64,000 nucleotides of DNA from Zygnema cylindricum (lineage: Eukaryota > Streptophyta > Zygnematophyceae > Zygnematales > Zygnemataceae). Location: positions 62,001 to 126,000 of the forward strand of contig JBBHKE010002020.1 in assembly GCA_037447655.1 (NCBI GenBank), in the 5' to 3' direction. The translations under genes were made by a program, and so were the position numbers. Positions 23,400 through 34,300 of this stretch are shown one piece after another; position 1 is the first letter of the stretch; every line of letters begins with the position of its first letter. The notes beneath the pieces were generated by a model. It was given only the letters and a program-made list of their open reading frames with translations. It did no database searches and had not been told where the DNA came from.

Positions 23400-24719
23400 A
23401 TCGGATGATAACCACTAGAAACAAGAAGTAATATAAAATAAGAAAATCTAACCACCTTCCACTAAGAGAGATTCCAGAGTCAAAGCTCCTATCTCCTCTA
23501 ATACGAGTAGACAGGGTTGTTTCTTTTCAGAACTGTGCTGATCCTCTAGAAGTCTAACTTTTGTACCCTCAAAACCCACTGTTTTAGTATCTAAGATGTG
23601 AGAAACCGATTCCGGAGGGAACACAGCAAAATCCAAAGAGAACTACCGGCGGAGGACAAATGAACTTCCACGCGAAAAATAAAAAAATAGAAATGATTGG
23701 CAGTTTCAGATTTAACAATATCACCTTGCCCCAAAGAATGGAATAAAAGATTGAATGAAGAATTATGGCAAAGCAAGCTCAACATACCGTAGAAAGCCAA
23801 GATGACACCAAGGGAAGACGAAATATCTTTCAGCGGCACTGAAGACCGGTACGTTTCTCCTTCACCACTCGGTTTCCGCAGATCGGAACCGACTTGACTC
23901 TTCTCGGCTTCAATAGCAAAAAGTCAAGATCGCCTTAAAGGATTGATTGTGCCAACTACCCACCCGAACTACGATCTCTAAACAAGACAAATCCAAACCA
24001 AGATGGCAATAGAGTCAAGGAATCAAGCACAACAAAGATTCTCTAAAAGAAGGTTTGTTTGGAATTTCTCTGAGGTTTTTTATAGGAGACAGTATTGAAA
24101 AGCAACCTGTCTCCTTCGGCTCCAAGCGCCATATACAACCAAGTTTGTCTACTTCTGGTCCAAAAAGTCAAAGCAAAACAAGGAACCAATCAGCGGGAAG
24201 CAAATGCTATCGAACTAACAAAAGAAAAATTTAGTTGTACTACCCTTAAGGCAAAAAGTTGTGCTTCCAGTTACTGCTAGATTTCCGGCTGAAAGTCAAA
24301 GTTTGTTCCACTTCATTAGGACAAAGTACTGAAAATGACGCCTAAACGCCAAATTTTGACCTGATCTAATTAATGGACAAAAAGTCAGCTGGACCTGAAC
24401 CAAATTCCTACTGACATAAGACAGCCAAATCTAAATGACTAATCCGAAGGGTTACGTGGCGTTCCACAATGTGACCCCCAAAAGGTCAAGTGGCAACTGG
24501 CTGCATGTAACATAATTGAAATCTTTGAAGCGGAATAACTTAGCTTTATGTCCTCCGTTAAACGCGATAAAAATTGCATTCCGTTCAGTTCAAAAAATCC
24601 CTTGATTTGGTCCGGTTCCGTGTACCTCCTCTGCCAAACGCTAATGTCCGAACAGGTAGAAAGGGTCTTGAAGATCTTGGGTAAATAAATGTGTGCCGAA
24701 AACACACACGAGCTTGATA
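23400..24719 (-). repeat. 5' LTR and leader of Gypsy-I
   Basis: This non-coding stretch is homologous to 6,171-7,456, block for block. The minus-strand terminus is TATCAAGCTCGTGTG at 24,719 (TGTCAAGC in the other copy). The LTR/leader border is not set. A plain iMet 3'-end site (TGGTATCAGAGC) is not present. Confidence 0.6.
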
Positions 24720-25330
24720 GCAATTGGCGAATCCATCCAAATTACTGTAAGCGTCCGTACTTGTCAATTCCGAATTCACGGATCATCGTAAGATGTAAAG
24801 TAGATCTTCGCGATTGACGACACGCGTCCAAATCTTTAGCTGTGGTCCCATTTCAAATTGACGCTTAGTCAACATGGTTCACGTCAATCCAGCCGACTGT
24901 TATTGTGCGGTACGAAGCACGTGAGTGCGTAGGGCGAGCTTTGTCACTTGTGGTCCCGCGGGAATTGCGTCCGTCGATACCATTCGAATCAACGTTCCAT
25001 ACTGAATCTGTATAGTCAATTTACCAGATATCCGGTCCAAACTTCATCCGTTTGATTTTGTGAATCCGCGCGTTCGATATTACACACGTGTATGTGAGTG
25101 TCGGCGGCTTTCCATAACACCTGCAAAATCCTCATCTGCTGACGCGTGACTTTGTAGAAGTACGATACACTCTTTTGTCCTTATACTACTGTAACACTAT
25201 TAGGGGTCAGTACTAAAGTGTGTATACCAAAAATTATTCTAAGTACTAACCCCTCTCTCACTAACCTATTTACTAAGTACTAAAGTTTTCAAATCACAAC
25301 ACTTAGGACGGTACCGACAACAACACTACC
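24720..25330. other. non-coding stretch upstream of Copia-VI gag
   Basis: I see no gene. The sequence has the texture of copia LTRs here (blocks such as 'cgtgagtgtcggc' and 'attaggggtcagtac'), so it may be a decayed LTR of Copia-VI. No terminus or primer site was found. Confidence 0.3.
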
Positions 25331-26950
25331 AAGAATGGCGGTAGGGAGTTAGACGGAAGAGTCAGAGTATGAAACATGACACTATAAGGACACCGTAACT
25401 AAACACTTCATTCTTAAAAGTGTAGTCAAGGGCATTGCCATTCCCATTATGAAATTCAGATTTTCTTCTCATTTTTGGGAGTCACTAGTTAACAAATATA
25501 AGAGTGGGTCATTGCAGCAATAGCAGGTGGCAGAAAATATGATTTTAGCTTATACTTACAAGGGACGAAGTATGAATGATTATTGGATTGACTTAGGAGC
25601 CTTATTTGGAGTACTAGAGAGGGTAGGAAACTCATGGTATAAGAGACAAAGAGTGAATATATTGATGTTAAAACTACCTGAAAAGTATGAGGATACAATT
25701 AATAGATTGTGCGATATAACTGATAGCAATTGGAAATGGGCTAATATAGTGGGGATGATACTAGTGAAAGAAAATATCCTAGAACTAAGGAGAGGAAGTT
25801 CGAGTGTGCAAGCACTAACTACAGGATCTGATTGGCGGAAGCGTGATGAGAAAAAGGGAAAGGATCTTTATCAAAATTTTGGAGGAAGAGGACAAGGAGT
25901 TGGCACATTTTACCGACAGCCACAAGGTGGATTATATCACTACTGTAAGAAACCAAGACACTACATGGCACATTGTGTCAAACTTTTCGAGCTCTGAATA
26001 TCGGATGGACAATGAACCTCAGGTGATGGAGGAAAGAAGAAAGCTTTCCTTACTCAAATTAATTAAAAGAAATAAGAGAAAGAAGCCAAAACGGTAGAGG
26101 AATTGGATTAGCTTCTCCTTAACGAGGAGAGAAATAAGAAGCATTCCGATATCCCACAAAGACATTGATATGCATTTGGAGGTAAGAGGTATCCACCCGA
26201 AGATGAGTGGATAATATATTTGGGGGCCTCTATGCATATGTGCAAGGATAAGAGGTGGTTCACTAAATTAAAGAAAATCTCGACAGTTCAGATAGACTAC
26301 GGAGATGGTAGAGTAGAACCTACAAGTTTTGTTTGATATGTTCACTCGAAGGTTCTAGTTGATGAGATGGCTTCAATTGTAACACTGTGATATTTTTTTT
26401 AAATTCCACATCTTAGTAAGTACTTAGTTTGTACATTTGTACTAAATGACAAAGTGTTTGAAACATGAACTAGGAAAAGAATCTTCACACCTAGCTTTGA
26501 TACTGAGGTTTATTTCATATTTGAGAAAAGAAGTCAAGAAATTTTTAGATTTGTACTTTGTAATGAAAAGAGTGTTCTCTACTCGTGTGAAAGTGGTATG
26601 ATGCTATGGCACAAGAGGTTGGGGCATGTGCATCTAGATAAGCTAAAAATAATGAAGAGAAAGTAAATAGTGGATGGGATTAATTTTGGAGATGGTAAAA
26701 TTTCAAATGATTGCAGTGTATGTGCCCAGAGAAAGATTCATAGACTTCTATTCTTAAAGGCATCCACATTTAGAAGAGAGAAAGTATTGGATTTAATACA
26801 CAATGATGTTTGGGGACCTTCTATGTATGCTTCACACATGGGAAAAAAATATATGCCAACCATAACTGAAAACTAGTCTAAATGCATTTAGGTATACTTT
26901 CTCATACATAAGTCAAAAATATTAGGATACTTCAAAGAACATAAAGTATG
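25331..26950 (+). pseudogene. Copia-VI: gag to integrase fragment
   Basis: The plus-strand reading is gag from about 25,335 (KHFILKSVVKGIAIPI, then SGSLQQ, then the open 156-codon stretch 25,527-25,997). The knuckle reads HYCKKPRHYMAHC: the first Cys of CX2CX4HX4C is His. The protease segment near 26,215-26,300 has lost its Asp-Ser-Gly (YLGASMHMCKDKRWF). The integrase zinc region is HKRLGHVHLDKLKIMKRK...CSVCAQRKIHRL (26,610-26,750) and the core start is LIHNDVWGPSMYASHMG. The coding match stops near 26,940, before the rest of integrase and RT. Confidence 0.85.
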
Positions 26951-27014
26951 GGTTTTAATAGTGGGTCTTAATAGTGGGTCTTAATACTAGGTCTTATTCT
27001 TGGGTCTTGATAGT
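26950..27014. repeat. 13-bp tandem array A (GGGTCTTAATAGT)n
   Basis: About five degenerate units (variants TTTTAATAGT, CTTAATACT, CTTGATAGT). On the minus strand it directly follows the 3' end of LINE-1. Confidence 0.85.
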
Positions 27015-28407
27015 AAAATCTCCCGAGCAGGAAAAATTAAAAAACAAGATGGTAAACATTATGAATCTGAGGGAACAAAAAGGGTGGTATGGCCAAATTT
27101 GAAAAAACTACTAGCAAGGCAAAAAAAATCAAAGAAAGCTTCATGAACACGGAAAATGACAAGTAAAATAAAAGCGCCCAAACTCAAAATAAAAAGCACC
27201 AACTCACTAAACCAAAACTACAACCCCAACCCCAACTCAATTATACATGTCTGAAGAGCAACCCCGTAAGTCCTCCTGGCCCGGGGGAGCACGTTGAGGG
27301 AGTTCGGGTACACGTCGATGATCCATAACTACAATAGCTGATCGAAAGAGAATAGAAGCCTGCACTCGCTGTAAAGCGACAGATAAACGTTGACGAGAAA
27401 AGGAGGTAAGGACCGAAGGAGAAAGGCTCCCAAATCCTCGTCGCCCGAAAGCACGTCGCGCACAAGTACGGAAAAACTTGTCCAACGCAACACCCAAACA
27501 ACCAAAGATCTCGACCGCCATCAAAATAAAGTCATCCACAAGGTCCCGTTGGGCATAATCACGCTCTTTCGCCTTAGCGCCATCAGGAGCTGCCACCCTA
27601 ACATGTCGAGCCGCTTGACCAACAACTGTAGCCAAAGTAGGGTTCCCAAAAACAATATCACCAAAGATGCGACGGGCACCATTAAGCTAAACAACATCAA
27701 TATGACGAGAGGGAAAAGCCACCCTCCGAAGCGATAGTCCTCGCGAATACTATCGTGTGCCTAGATCAAATCTCCCCCATAGGACTGATGAAGCAAATGG
27801 ACACCATCCGGCCCCAAGACATGACCACATGCGCAAACTAGAGAGCCAAGTAAACGAGGATGGGGGAGACGAAGGCGAAACGGAGGGCGGTGGTGAATTG
27901 AGCGTGAGAATCGGAAAGTGGACAAAATAGGTGTAGCGAATAGCCTAGACCCAGAACCAGGTCCACCACAAGAGAGAAGACGTGCACGCTAAGAATTAGA
28001 GGGAAGTGCCTCGAGAAATACTTTTAATGGCGGCGACAACCCGATAAGAAATCAATTCCTTAAGACGCTCAACGGATTTTGTAACAAGGGTGGAAAGAAT
28101 TGGCACATCTATAAGGGCATGAGGAGGAAGAGAATGTGACGCGTCCAATAGTAACCGCTGGAAGGCGAACATACCGTTTCAAACCTGAGGGACCACAGTG
28201 GCTAGAACGGGGGTGTCGCCAACCAAAAAGTTGGAAACAAGAGTGGAGGCAATAAGGCACCAACTTCCCAAATAGGCAGCGGGAGCAACACGGGCAGTTG
28301 ATAATAAACCCTATCCCTCCGTAGAGATAGAGAGGGATGATTCAATGTGGGCCGAAGGCTCAGACTCGCCATCAAAAGCTCCACCACCTAACAGAGTGTG
28401 AAGGACG
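27015..28407 (-). mobile_element. LINE-1: 5'-truncated non-LTR retrotransposon, 3' end
   Basis: The minus strand encodes the C-terminal part of a LINE polyprotein, then a 3' UTR. Visible pieces include the post-RT motif GLLSTARVAPAAYLGSW (about 28,330-28,270), a long helical stretch, and a cysteine/histidine segment CACGHVLGPDGVHLLHQS (about 27,840-27,780), typical of the zinc/endonuclease-like C-terminus. A final reading to 27,237 (AVEIFGCLGVALDKFFRTCA...) follows. RT itself is missing. Frames are broken. The 3' end carries array A as its tail or target. Confidence 0.7.
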
Positions 28408-28550
28408 TGGGTCTTAATACTGAGTCTTAATAGTGGGTCTTAATACAAGGTCTTAATTTTGGGTCTCAATAGTGGGTCTTAATTATGGGTTTTAATAGTA
28501 GGTTTTAATAGTGGGTCTTAATACTAGGTCTTAATAATGGGTCTTAATAG
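28408..28550. repeat. 13-bp tandem array B (GGGTCTTAATAGT)n
   Basis: About eleven degenerate units between LINE-1 (5' side of its minus-strand copy) and the 3' end of LINE-2. Confidence 0.9.
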
Positions 28551-28889
28551 TTAAAAAACGGGCGGACTTTATTAAAAAGCACGATGGTAAATCATCTGAG
28601 TCCATGGAAACAAAAGAAAGTAACATTGCAAAAACTGAAAACCTACATGTGGGGGGAGAAACAAAAAAGACAAGAGAGGCAAAAACAACGAAAATAAGAA
28701 AAGATGGTAAGTAAAATAAAAACACCCAAAAAAGCAAAAAACAACAAAAAAAACATCAAAAGAAAGTTTCAACATCTATCAACAAAATCCCAACATAACT
28801 AAAAATCTACAAAAAGCAACCACATAAGTCTCTGAATCCCAGAGGAGCACGAGGAAAGAGTTCCGCGACACGTCAACGATCCATAGCTG
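28551..28889 (-). mobile_element. LINE-2: short 3' end of the same LINE family
   Basis: It is homologous to 27,040-27,340 of LINE-1 (blocks 'gatggtaaa', 'gacaagtaaaataaaa/gtaagtaaaataaaa', 'ggagcacg', 'acacgtc.a.gatccata'). It is truncated at 28,889 and followed on the minus strand by array B. Confidence 0.75.
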
Positions 28890-29100
28890 TGGGTCTTACT
28901 ACTGGATCAGAATATTGAGTCTTAATCCTGGGTTTTAATAGTTGGTCTTAATACTTGGTCTAAATAATGGGTCTTAATAGTGGGTCTTATAGTGGGACAT
29001 AATAGTGGGTCTTAATACTGGGTGTTAATACTGGGTCTTAATAATACTGGGTCTTAATACTGGGTCTTAATAGTGGGTCTTAATAGTGGGTCTTAATAGT
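28890..29100. repeat. 13-bp tandem array C (GGGTCTTAATAGT)n
   Basis: About sixteen degenerate units, same orientation and unit as arrays A and B. On the + strand it ends ATAGTAAAA, as array A does. Confidence 0.9.
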
Positions 29101-29344
29101 AAAACCATTCTGACTTAATTAATTAATTTTCCCCTTAATGAAACCCTACTTGTAATATGAAAAATAACTGCAATAATATATATATAAAAAAATCCAGATT
29201 CTACAAACATAATAGTCCTACAAACACGTTTGTTTACAAACTATAACAAAAACGAAAAAATAATAAAAATAACAATAAATAAATAAATAAATTTTGAGGT
29301 TTGTAAGATTATGCATTGTTTGGACATTCCTCTATCCATCATCG
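29101..29344. other. A/T-rich spacer
   Basis: A/T-rich sequence with 'aataaataaataaat' runs between the 13-bp array and the CCCTCCT array. No gene. Confidence 0.5.
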
Positions 29345-30565
29345 ATATATTGACATCTTTTATCCTCTATCCTCCACCCTTTATCCTCCTCCCTCCTCCC
29401 TCCATCCTCCATCCTCCCTCCTCCCTCCTCCCCCCTCCCCCCTCCCTCCTCCCCCCTCCCCCCCCTCTCTCCCCTCTCCCCACTCTCCCTCTCCCCCCTC
29501 CCTCCTCCCCCCTCTCCCCCCTCTCTCCCCTCTCCCCACTCTCCCTCTCCCTCCCTCTTTCCTCATTTGTCCTCCCTTTGTCCTCCGTCCTCCCTCTCCC
29601 CTCTCTCCCCTCTCTCCCCTCTCTCCCCTCCCCCTCTCCCTCCTCTCCCTCCTCTCCCTCCCTCCTCCCTCCTCCCTCCTCCCTCCTCCCTCCTCCCTCC
29701 TCCCTCCTCCCTCCTCCCTCCTCCCTCCTCCCTCCTCCCTCCTCCCTCCTCCCTCCTCCCTCCCTCCTCCCTCCTCCCTCCTCCCTCCTCCCTCCTCCCT
29801 CCTCCCTCCTCCCTCCTCCCTCCTCCCTCCTCCCTCCTCCCTCCTCCCTCCTCCCTCCTCCCTCCTCCCTCCTCCCTCCTCCCTCCTCCCTCCTCCCTCC
29901 TCCCTCCTCCCTCCTCCCTCCTCCCTCCTCCCTCCTCCCTCCTCCCTCCTCCCTCCTCCCTCCTCCCTCCTCCCTCCTCCCTCCTCCCTCCTCCCTCCTC
30001 CCTCCTCCCTCCTCCCTCCTCCCTCCTCCCTCCTCCCTCCTCCCTCCTCCCTCCTCCCTCCTCCCTCCTCCCTCCTCCCTCCTCCCTCCTCCTCCCTCCT
30101 CCCTCCTCCCTCCTCCCTCCTCCCTCCTCCCTCCTCCCTCCTCCCTCCTCCCTCCTCCCTCCTCCCTCCTCCCTCCTCCCTCCTCCCTCCTCCCTCCTCC
30201 CTCCTCCCTCCTCCCTCCTCCCTCCTCCCTCCTCCCTCCTCCCTCCTCCCTCCTCCCTCCTCCCTCCTCCCTCCTCCCTCCTCCCTCCTCCCTCCTCCCT
30301 CCTCCCTCCTCCCTCCTCCCTCCTCCCTCCTCCCTCCTCCCTCCTCCCTCCTCCTCCCTCCTCCCTCCTCCCTCCTCCCTCCTCCCTCCTCCCTCCTCCC
30401 TCCTCCCTCCTCCCTCCTCCCTCCTCCCTCCTCCCTCCTCCCTCCCTCCCGCCTCCCTCCTCCCTCCTCCCTCCTCCCTCCTCCCTCCTCCCTCCTCCCT
30501 CCTCCCTCCTCCCTCCTCCCTCCTCCCTCCTCCCTCCTCCCTCCCTCCCGCCTCCCTCCTCCCTC
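29345..30565. repeat. (CCCTCCT)n heptanucleotide satellite, about 1.2 kb
   Basis: The + strand is almost purely pyrimidine. The first 300 bp are mixed CT-rich variants (ccctct, ccccact). From about 29,650 to 30,565 the 7-bp unit is nearly perfect, with a few 3-4 bp phase slips (for example near 29,761, 30,088, 30,353, 30,444, 30,541). Long open frames on both strands are artefacts of the repeat, since 7 is not a multiple of 3 and the unit holds no stop. The G-rich minus strand (AGGAGGG)n can be expected to form G-quadruplex or triplex structures. Confidence 0.95.
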
Positions 30566-30707
30566 GTATCATGTATAAATGTGCATCATCATGCAAAATC
30601 GTACACCATTGGTTTAAAACAAACACTTTTTTTGTTTTAGGTTTTCTATCGTCTCACAACAATTTTGTCGCATTAACCACTGGCAGTACATACCAGACAA
30701 CAATACG
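30566..30707. other. unique spacer
   Basis: A short unique sequence between two arrays. I see no feature in it. Confidence 0.4.
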
Positions 30708-30868
30708 TTGACCTTAATATATGGACCTTAATAAATTGACCTTAACATATTGGCAGTAATAAATTGACCTTAATATATTGACCTTAATATATTGACCTTA
30801 ATAAATTGACCTTAACATATTGACCTTAATAAATTGACCTTAATATATTGACCTTAATATATTGACCT
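30708..30868. repeat. TTGACCTTAATATA tandem array
   Basis: About eleven 14-bp units (TTGACCTTAATATA, variants ...AATAAA, ...AACATA). The core ACCTTAATA resembles the GTCTTAATA core of arrays A-C, so the two repeats may be related. Confidence 0.85.
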
Positions 30869-31135
30869 CCGAATAAGAGTCACAAATTTTCACAATACTA
30901 TGCGTAAGATTGGAATAAATGGCAGTTATGGCAGTTCTGACAGTTATGACAGCTATTTCCACTGCTCATGAAAGAACCATCATTAAGGAAGGACAATTAA
31001 TATGGGCGACTTAAGACACTTATTTTGTTAATAGGTTTTGTAGAAATGAAGTGACATCGTCACGGTCCCAAAAAAATGCTTTCTCATCTTTGTCTTCCCT
31101 GCTTCCTCCATGGTCAAAGAAGGAACCCTAAGTGT

Positions 31136-31346
31136 TCACAAGTTTACGAGCATGTGGATAAAGACACGTGTCACATATTCTCCTACCACTCCATGAACTC
31201 TCGTGTCATTGGCGTAGAGACAAGAGTAGTGACTGTCCTTCCACCAAGTCCCAGGGGCAAATTCTCGTAGACACGCGTCACCATATCTTGGCGCCTCGAT
31301 GGGCCAAAAGTTCATAAATTTGAATCCAAAGGTAGGGGCATGAAAT
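31136..31346 (-). CDS. exon 7 (terminal) of the NXPE-like gene
   Basis: Acceptor GAAAACAG, phase 2. It encodes FMNFWPIEAPRYGDACLREF, WWKDSHYS and GVVGEYVTRVFIHMLVNL, then the stop TGA (31,136-31,138). Homology and phase fix it in the absence of transcript data. Confidence 0.75.
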
Positions 31347-34300
31347 CTGTTTTCAAAGAACAGATCACACCCACATGTTAGAAGAATATTAGTCTTCAGT
31401 ACGAATGAAAGATAAAACAGTTAACATTAAGCCTTGGAAAAGACAGACTTTGAAAAAGGGAAAAGGAAAGACAAGACAGACCTTGAAAAAAGTGAAAGGG
31501 AAAGATAGATGCTGAAAAAGGGAAAGGGAAAGACAGATATAAAGTGAAAGGGAAAGACAGATCTTGAAAAAGGGAATAAGGGAAGCTTGAAGGCCACAAA
31601 TAGTGTTCAACCTCTACGAAATCCCCGAATGACACAAACTAATTGCATTCAGAGTTAATCCATTAAATGCACAGGAATCATTAACGTTCCAAGAGAGAAC
31701 CAAAAATTTGAAAAGTAATCCAAACCTATCTCTCTTTGTTAGACACTTACGAGGCAATTTTCCCAGTATTGGATAAAGGACATATAGTCAAGGTCCCTAC
31801 TTTCAGTCCTCCAAGCCGGCACGAAACATTTGTGAACAAGAACCTCAAATTGTAAACTTTGGGGAAAATCTAGAAAATAGATATAGTTGGTCTTTAAATT
31901 CGTCGATGAAATGTCATCCGGTTAACGTTTTTTTTTTTTTTTTTTTTTTAAGGGTACATTAATTTTAGCTTTTGAGTTTAAATCAATAGTCAGGAATTTA
32001 AAATCCTTTCAACTTTATTCAATTTTTGGCCTCATATTTGCGTCTTCTCTTTTTTGTGAAGTTACGAGCCCATAGCCTCAAGCAAAGGTCCTAAAATTCA
32101 GCAAAAACTCTTTCACACTTGAAAGCTTCAAATCCAGCATTTTTTCAGTTTCCAAAAAACTTGGGGTGTGATCGTTGGTTACGTCTTTATTGTTGTTCTA
32201 CTCGAGTAGGCAGCACCATTTATGACGCCATGAAACGTGTCATCATTGCGTAGGAGGAGAAAGATTCCAACGCTCTTTTCCACCTTGTCTTATCATTGGA
32301 GATAATTTATATACATAAAAATTTAGTTCGTGGCGCAAAAATGTCTTATGAGACGTAGATACTTCAATATGGAGCTAAAGGAACTGTCATTGTCCGAATT
32401 GCCTCCCACTGTGTTGGTATTCCTCTTGATAAAAAAAGAAAAAAACTGATACCATACTCGCTTTCATTCAAAAAGTTCAAACACTTGTTGGGCAATTCGA
32501 ATGTATTTATCATAGCATAAGTCATGAAGATATGATTAGTGCTAACTTTAGCGAATTACTTCCCTCTTTTGACCCTTTATAAGTACGGTCAATAATAATC
32601 CTGCCTACGTAACTCTGTCAAATGTTACTAACAGAATGATGCATGAAGAAACACACTTTAAAAACATATGACACATCGATGGATGGCTATATTCTAACCA
32701 TTTTTGCTCTTGAAAACCGCTTTTGCTGTTAGGAAACCTCGCATAGTGCACAATTTCTCGCTTCCTACAAATATTGCAAAAGAAAAAACCATCTTCTTAA
32801 GGAGTGTCGCACATAAAGACGTGCCAAAGGTGTTACACAAAGACCAAATTCAGCAAATTCAAACACAACTTTTATTGCAAAACCACGAAGCCATTTTGGA
32901 CAATATGCACAATGCAAACATCGAACTCAATGCATATCCGTACGATCTTCCTCTTTGTTGGTACCCTGCACCTAACTTTACATATTCATCGAGAGTACAA
33001 AACGTGCTACCTCCAAATCAAGGACATTGAGGCAAAAAGTAGCAGAAATTTTTTACGATACATTGCAAATATTGTGAAACTGCAATAAGGGTTTCCTTTT
33101 TTTGCGTAAAAGAGAAACCCCGGGAAGATTTTGAATTGAATTAATGAGGATGAGAAGGCTTTTCTTAGGATATACATACACTTTTTGGGGATTGATCCTA
33201 TACAAATATTGATCGCAAATTCTAACTTCGGATTTGTTTCCCTTTTAATAACTGACTCGAATTTTAACTTGCTGCCGAATATGGAAAACGATAGGAGACC
33301 TTGGGTTAAACAGATATTCTTCATGAATATTCTCCAAATGGGAATATTCTTGTAATGAATACGGTGACCATAGTTCTGAAGACATATTTGGTGATGGAGC
33401 GATCAATAAATAGTAACGACATCAAAAGCTACGTAAAACACAATCACACTATCATAAGCTCGACAGCTCTTTCGAGATTAAAAAAACAACGTAGTTACGA
33501 TGAACAATGACTACGACCAACAACAACTTGACAACAACGACAATGAAACAATGAAAACAGCGAATGAAAAACAAAAACGAAACAACGTTCCTAACAACGA
33601 AATAGATAGATATAAAAAAAAAAAAACCACCAGACAACCAGTGACAACCAGCGTCAACACCTGTCTTACATAATTGCAAGGTTCTTAGCTTCAACGAGTC
33701 TCACCTTGCAATCTTATTAGCTTCTGCAAAAAGGGAACTTCGTCGCAAGCCAACGAATCCACTGCACCCATACCACCTACTTGGGAAAGGGGGGGCCGAC
33801 CGCCAAAAAAAGCGAGTGGACGGCTTATGAGGCAAATTAACAGCCCATTTCATGAATTTGGGAAGGTGTTCTGAATACGACCCAATTGGGTCAGAACAGA
33901 ACTGCACAACAACAATCCGAAATTGATAGAAACAGCATTGACAGTTAAGAAGAGACCTTTGCCTTTCTCGAAGAACTAACATCCATTTCCGTTTGCAGAA
34001 CTAAATTTTGTTGTGACACTAGCTTGATAAATTAGGATGCAGGCAGTCATTCAAATTACAATAAAACCTTTTGGTATCTCTCACAAGCGTTTGCTGTTTG
34101 ACACAAAACAACTTAAGCTTATTACAACAAGGTTACTCATGAAGTTGAGAAATTTGTATCCGAACACAAAATGTAAAGCTGAAATCTTGAACATGCTTCT
34201 TAAGGACTCCAAGAATAACAGTGGAGCACAGAAAAACAGCCCCACCCGGAAGGTCCATGCAGCTGTGCCAAGCACCACAACATCAGATGTGTTGGAGAAC

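Larger units (their letters stand above)
14104..24719 (-). mobile_element. Gypsy-I: Ty3/gypsy element encoding a DNA methyltransferase
   Basis: On the minus strand, in order, are LTR/leader (24,719-23,400), a long gag with CCHC knuckle (23,390-20,119), linker, aspartic protease (about 18,900-18,550), C5 cytosine methyltransferase (about 18,180-17,150), RT (16,880-16,110), RNase H (16,100-15,490) and integrase (15,210-14,220). The order RT-RNase H-integrase is that of Ty3/gypsy. Frames are broken by stops and several frameshifts, so this copy is dead. A second 5' end of the family is at 5,161-7,456. No matching 3' LTR was found. Confidence 0.88.

Noticed and set aside
27237-27737. Plus-strand open frame opposite the LINE-1 C-terminus
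   Set aside because: The minus-strand reading has the recognisable LINE motifs; the plus frame is a basic-residue-rich shadow.
29345-30565. Telomeric or interstitial telomere repeat
   Set aside because: The unit CCCTCCT is not the plant telomere unit CCCTAAA; only the 7-bp length agrees.
29311-30711. Very long open frames on both strands over the CCCTCCT array (up to 466 codons)
   Set aside because: They follow from a stop-free 7-bp repeat read in every frame; there is no start context, domain or codon pattern.
32704-33088. Two overlapping plus-strand open frames of about 100 codons in intron 6
   Set aside because: They suggest a decayed zinc-knuckle or retroelement protein, but no motif is intact and no second copy exists in the window.
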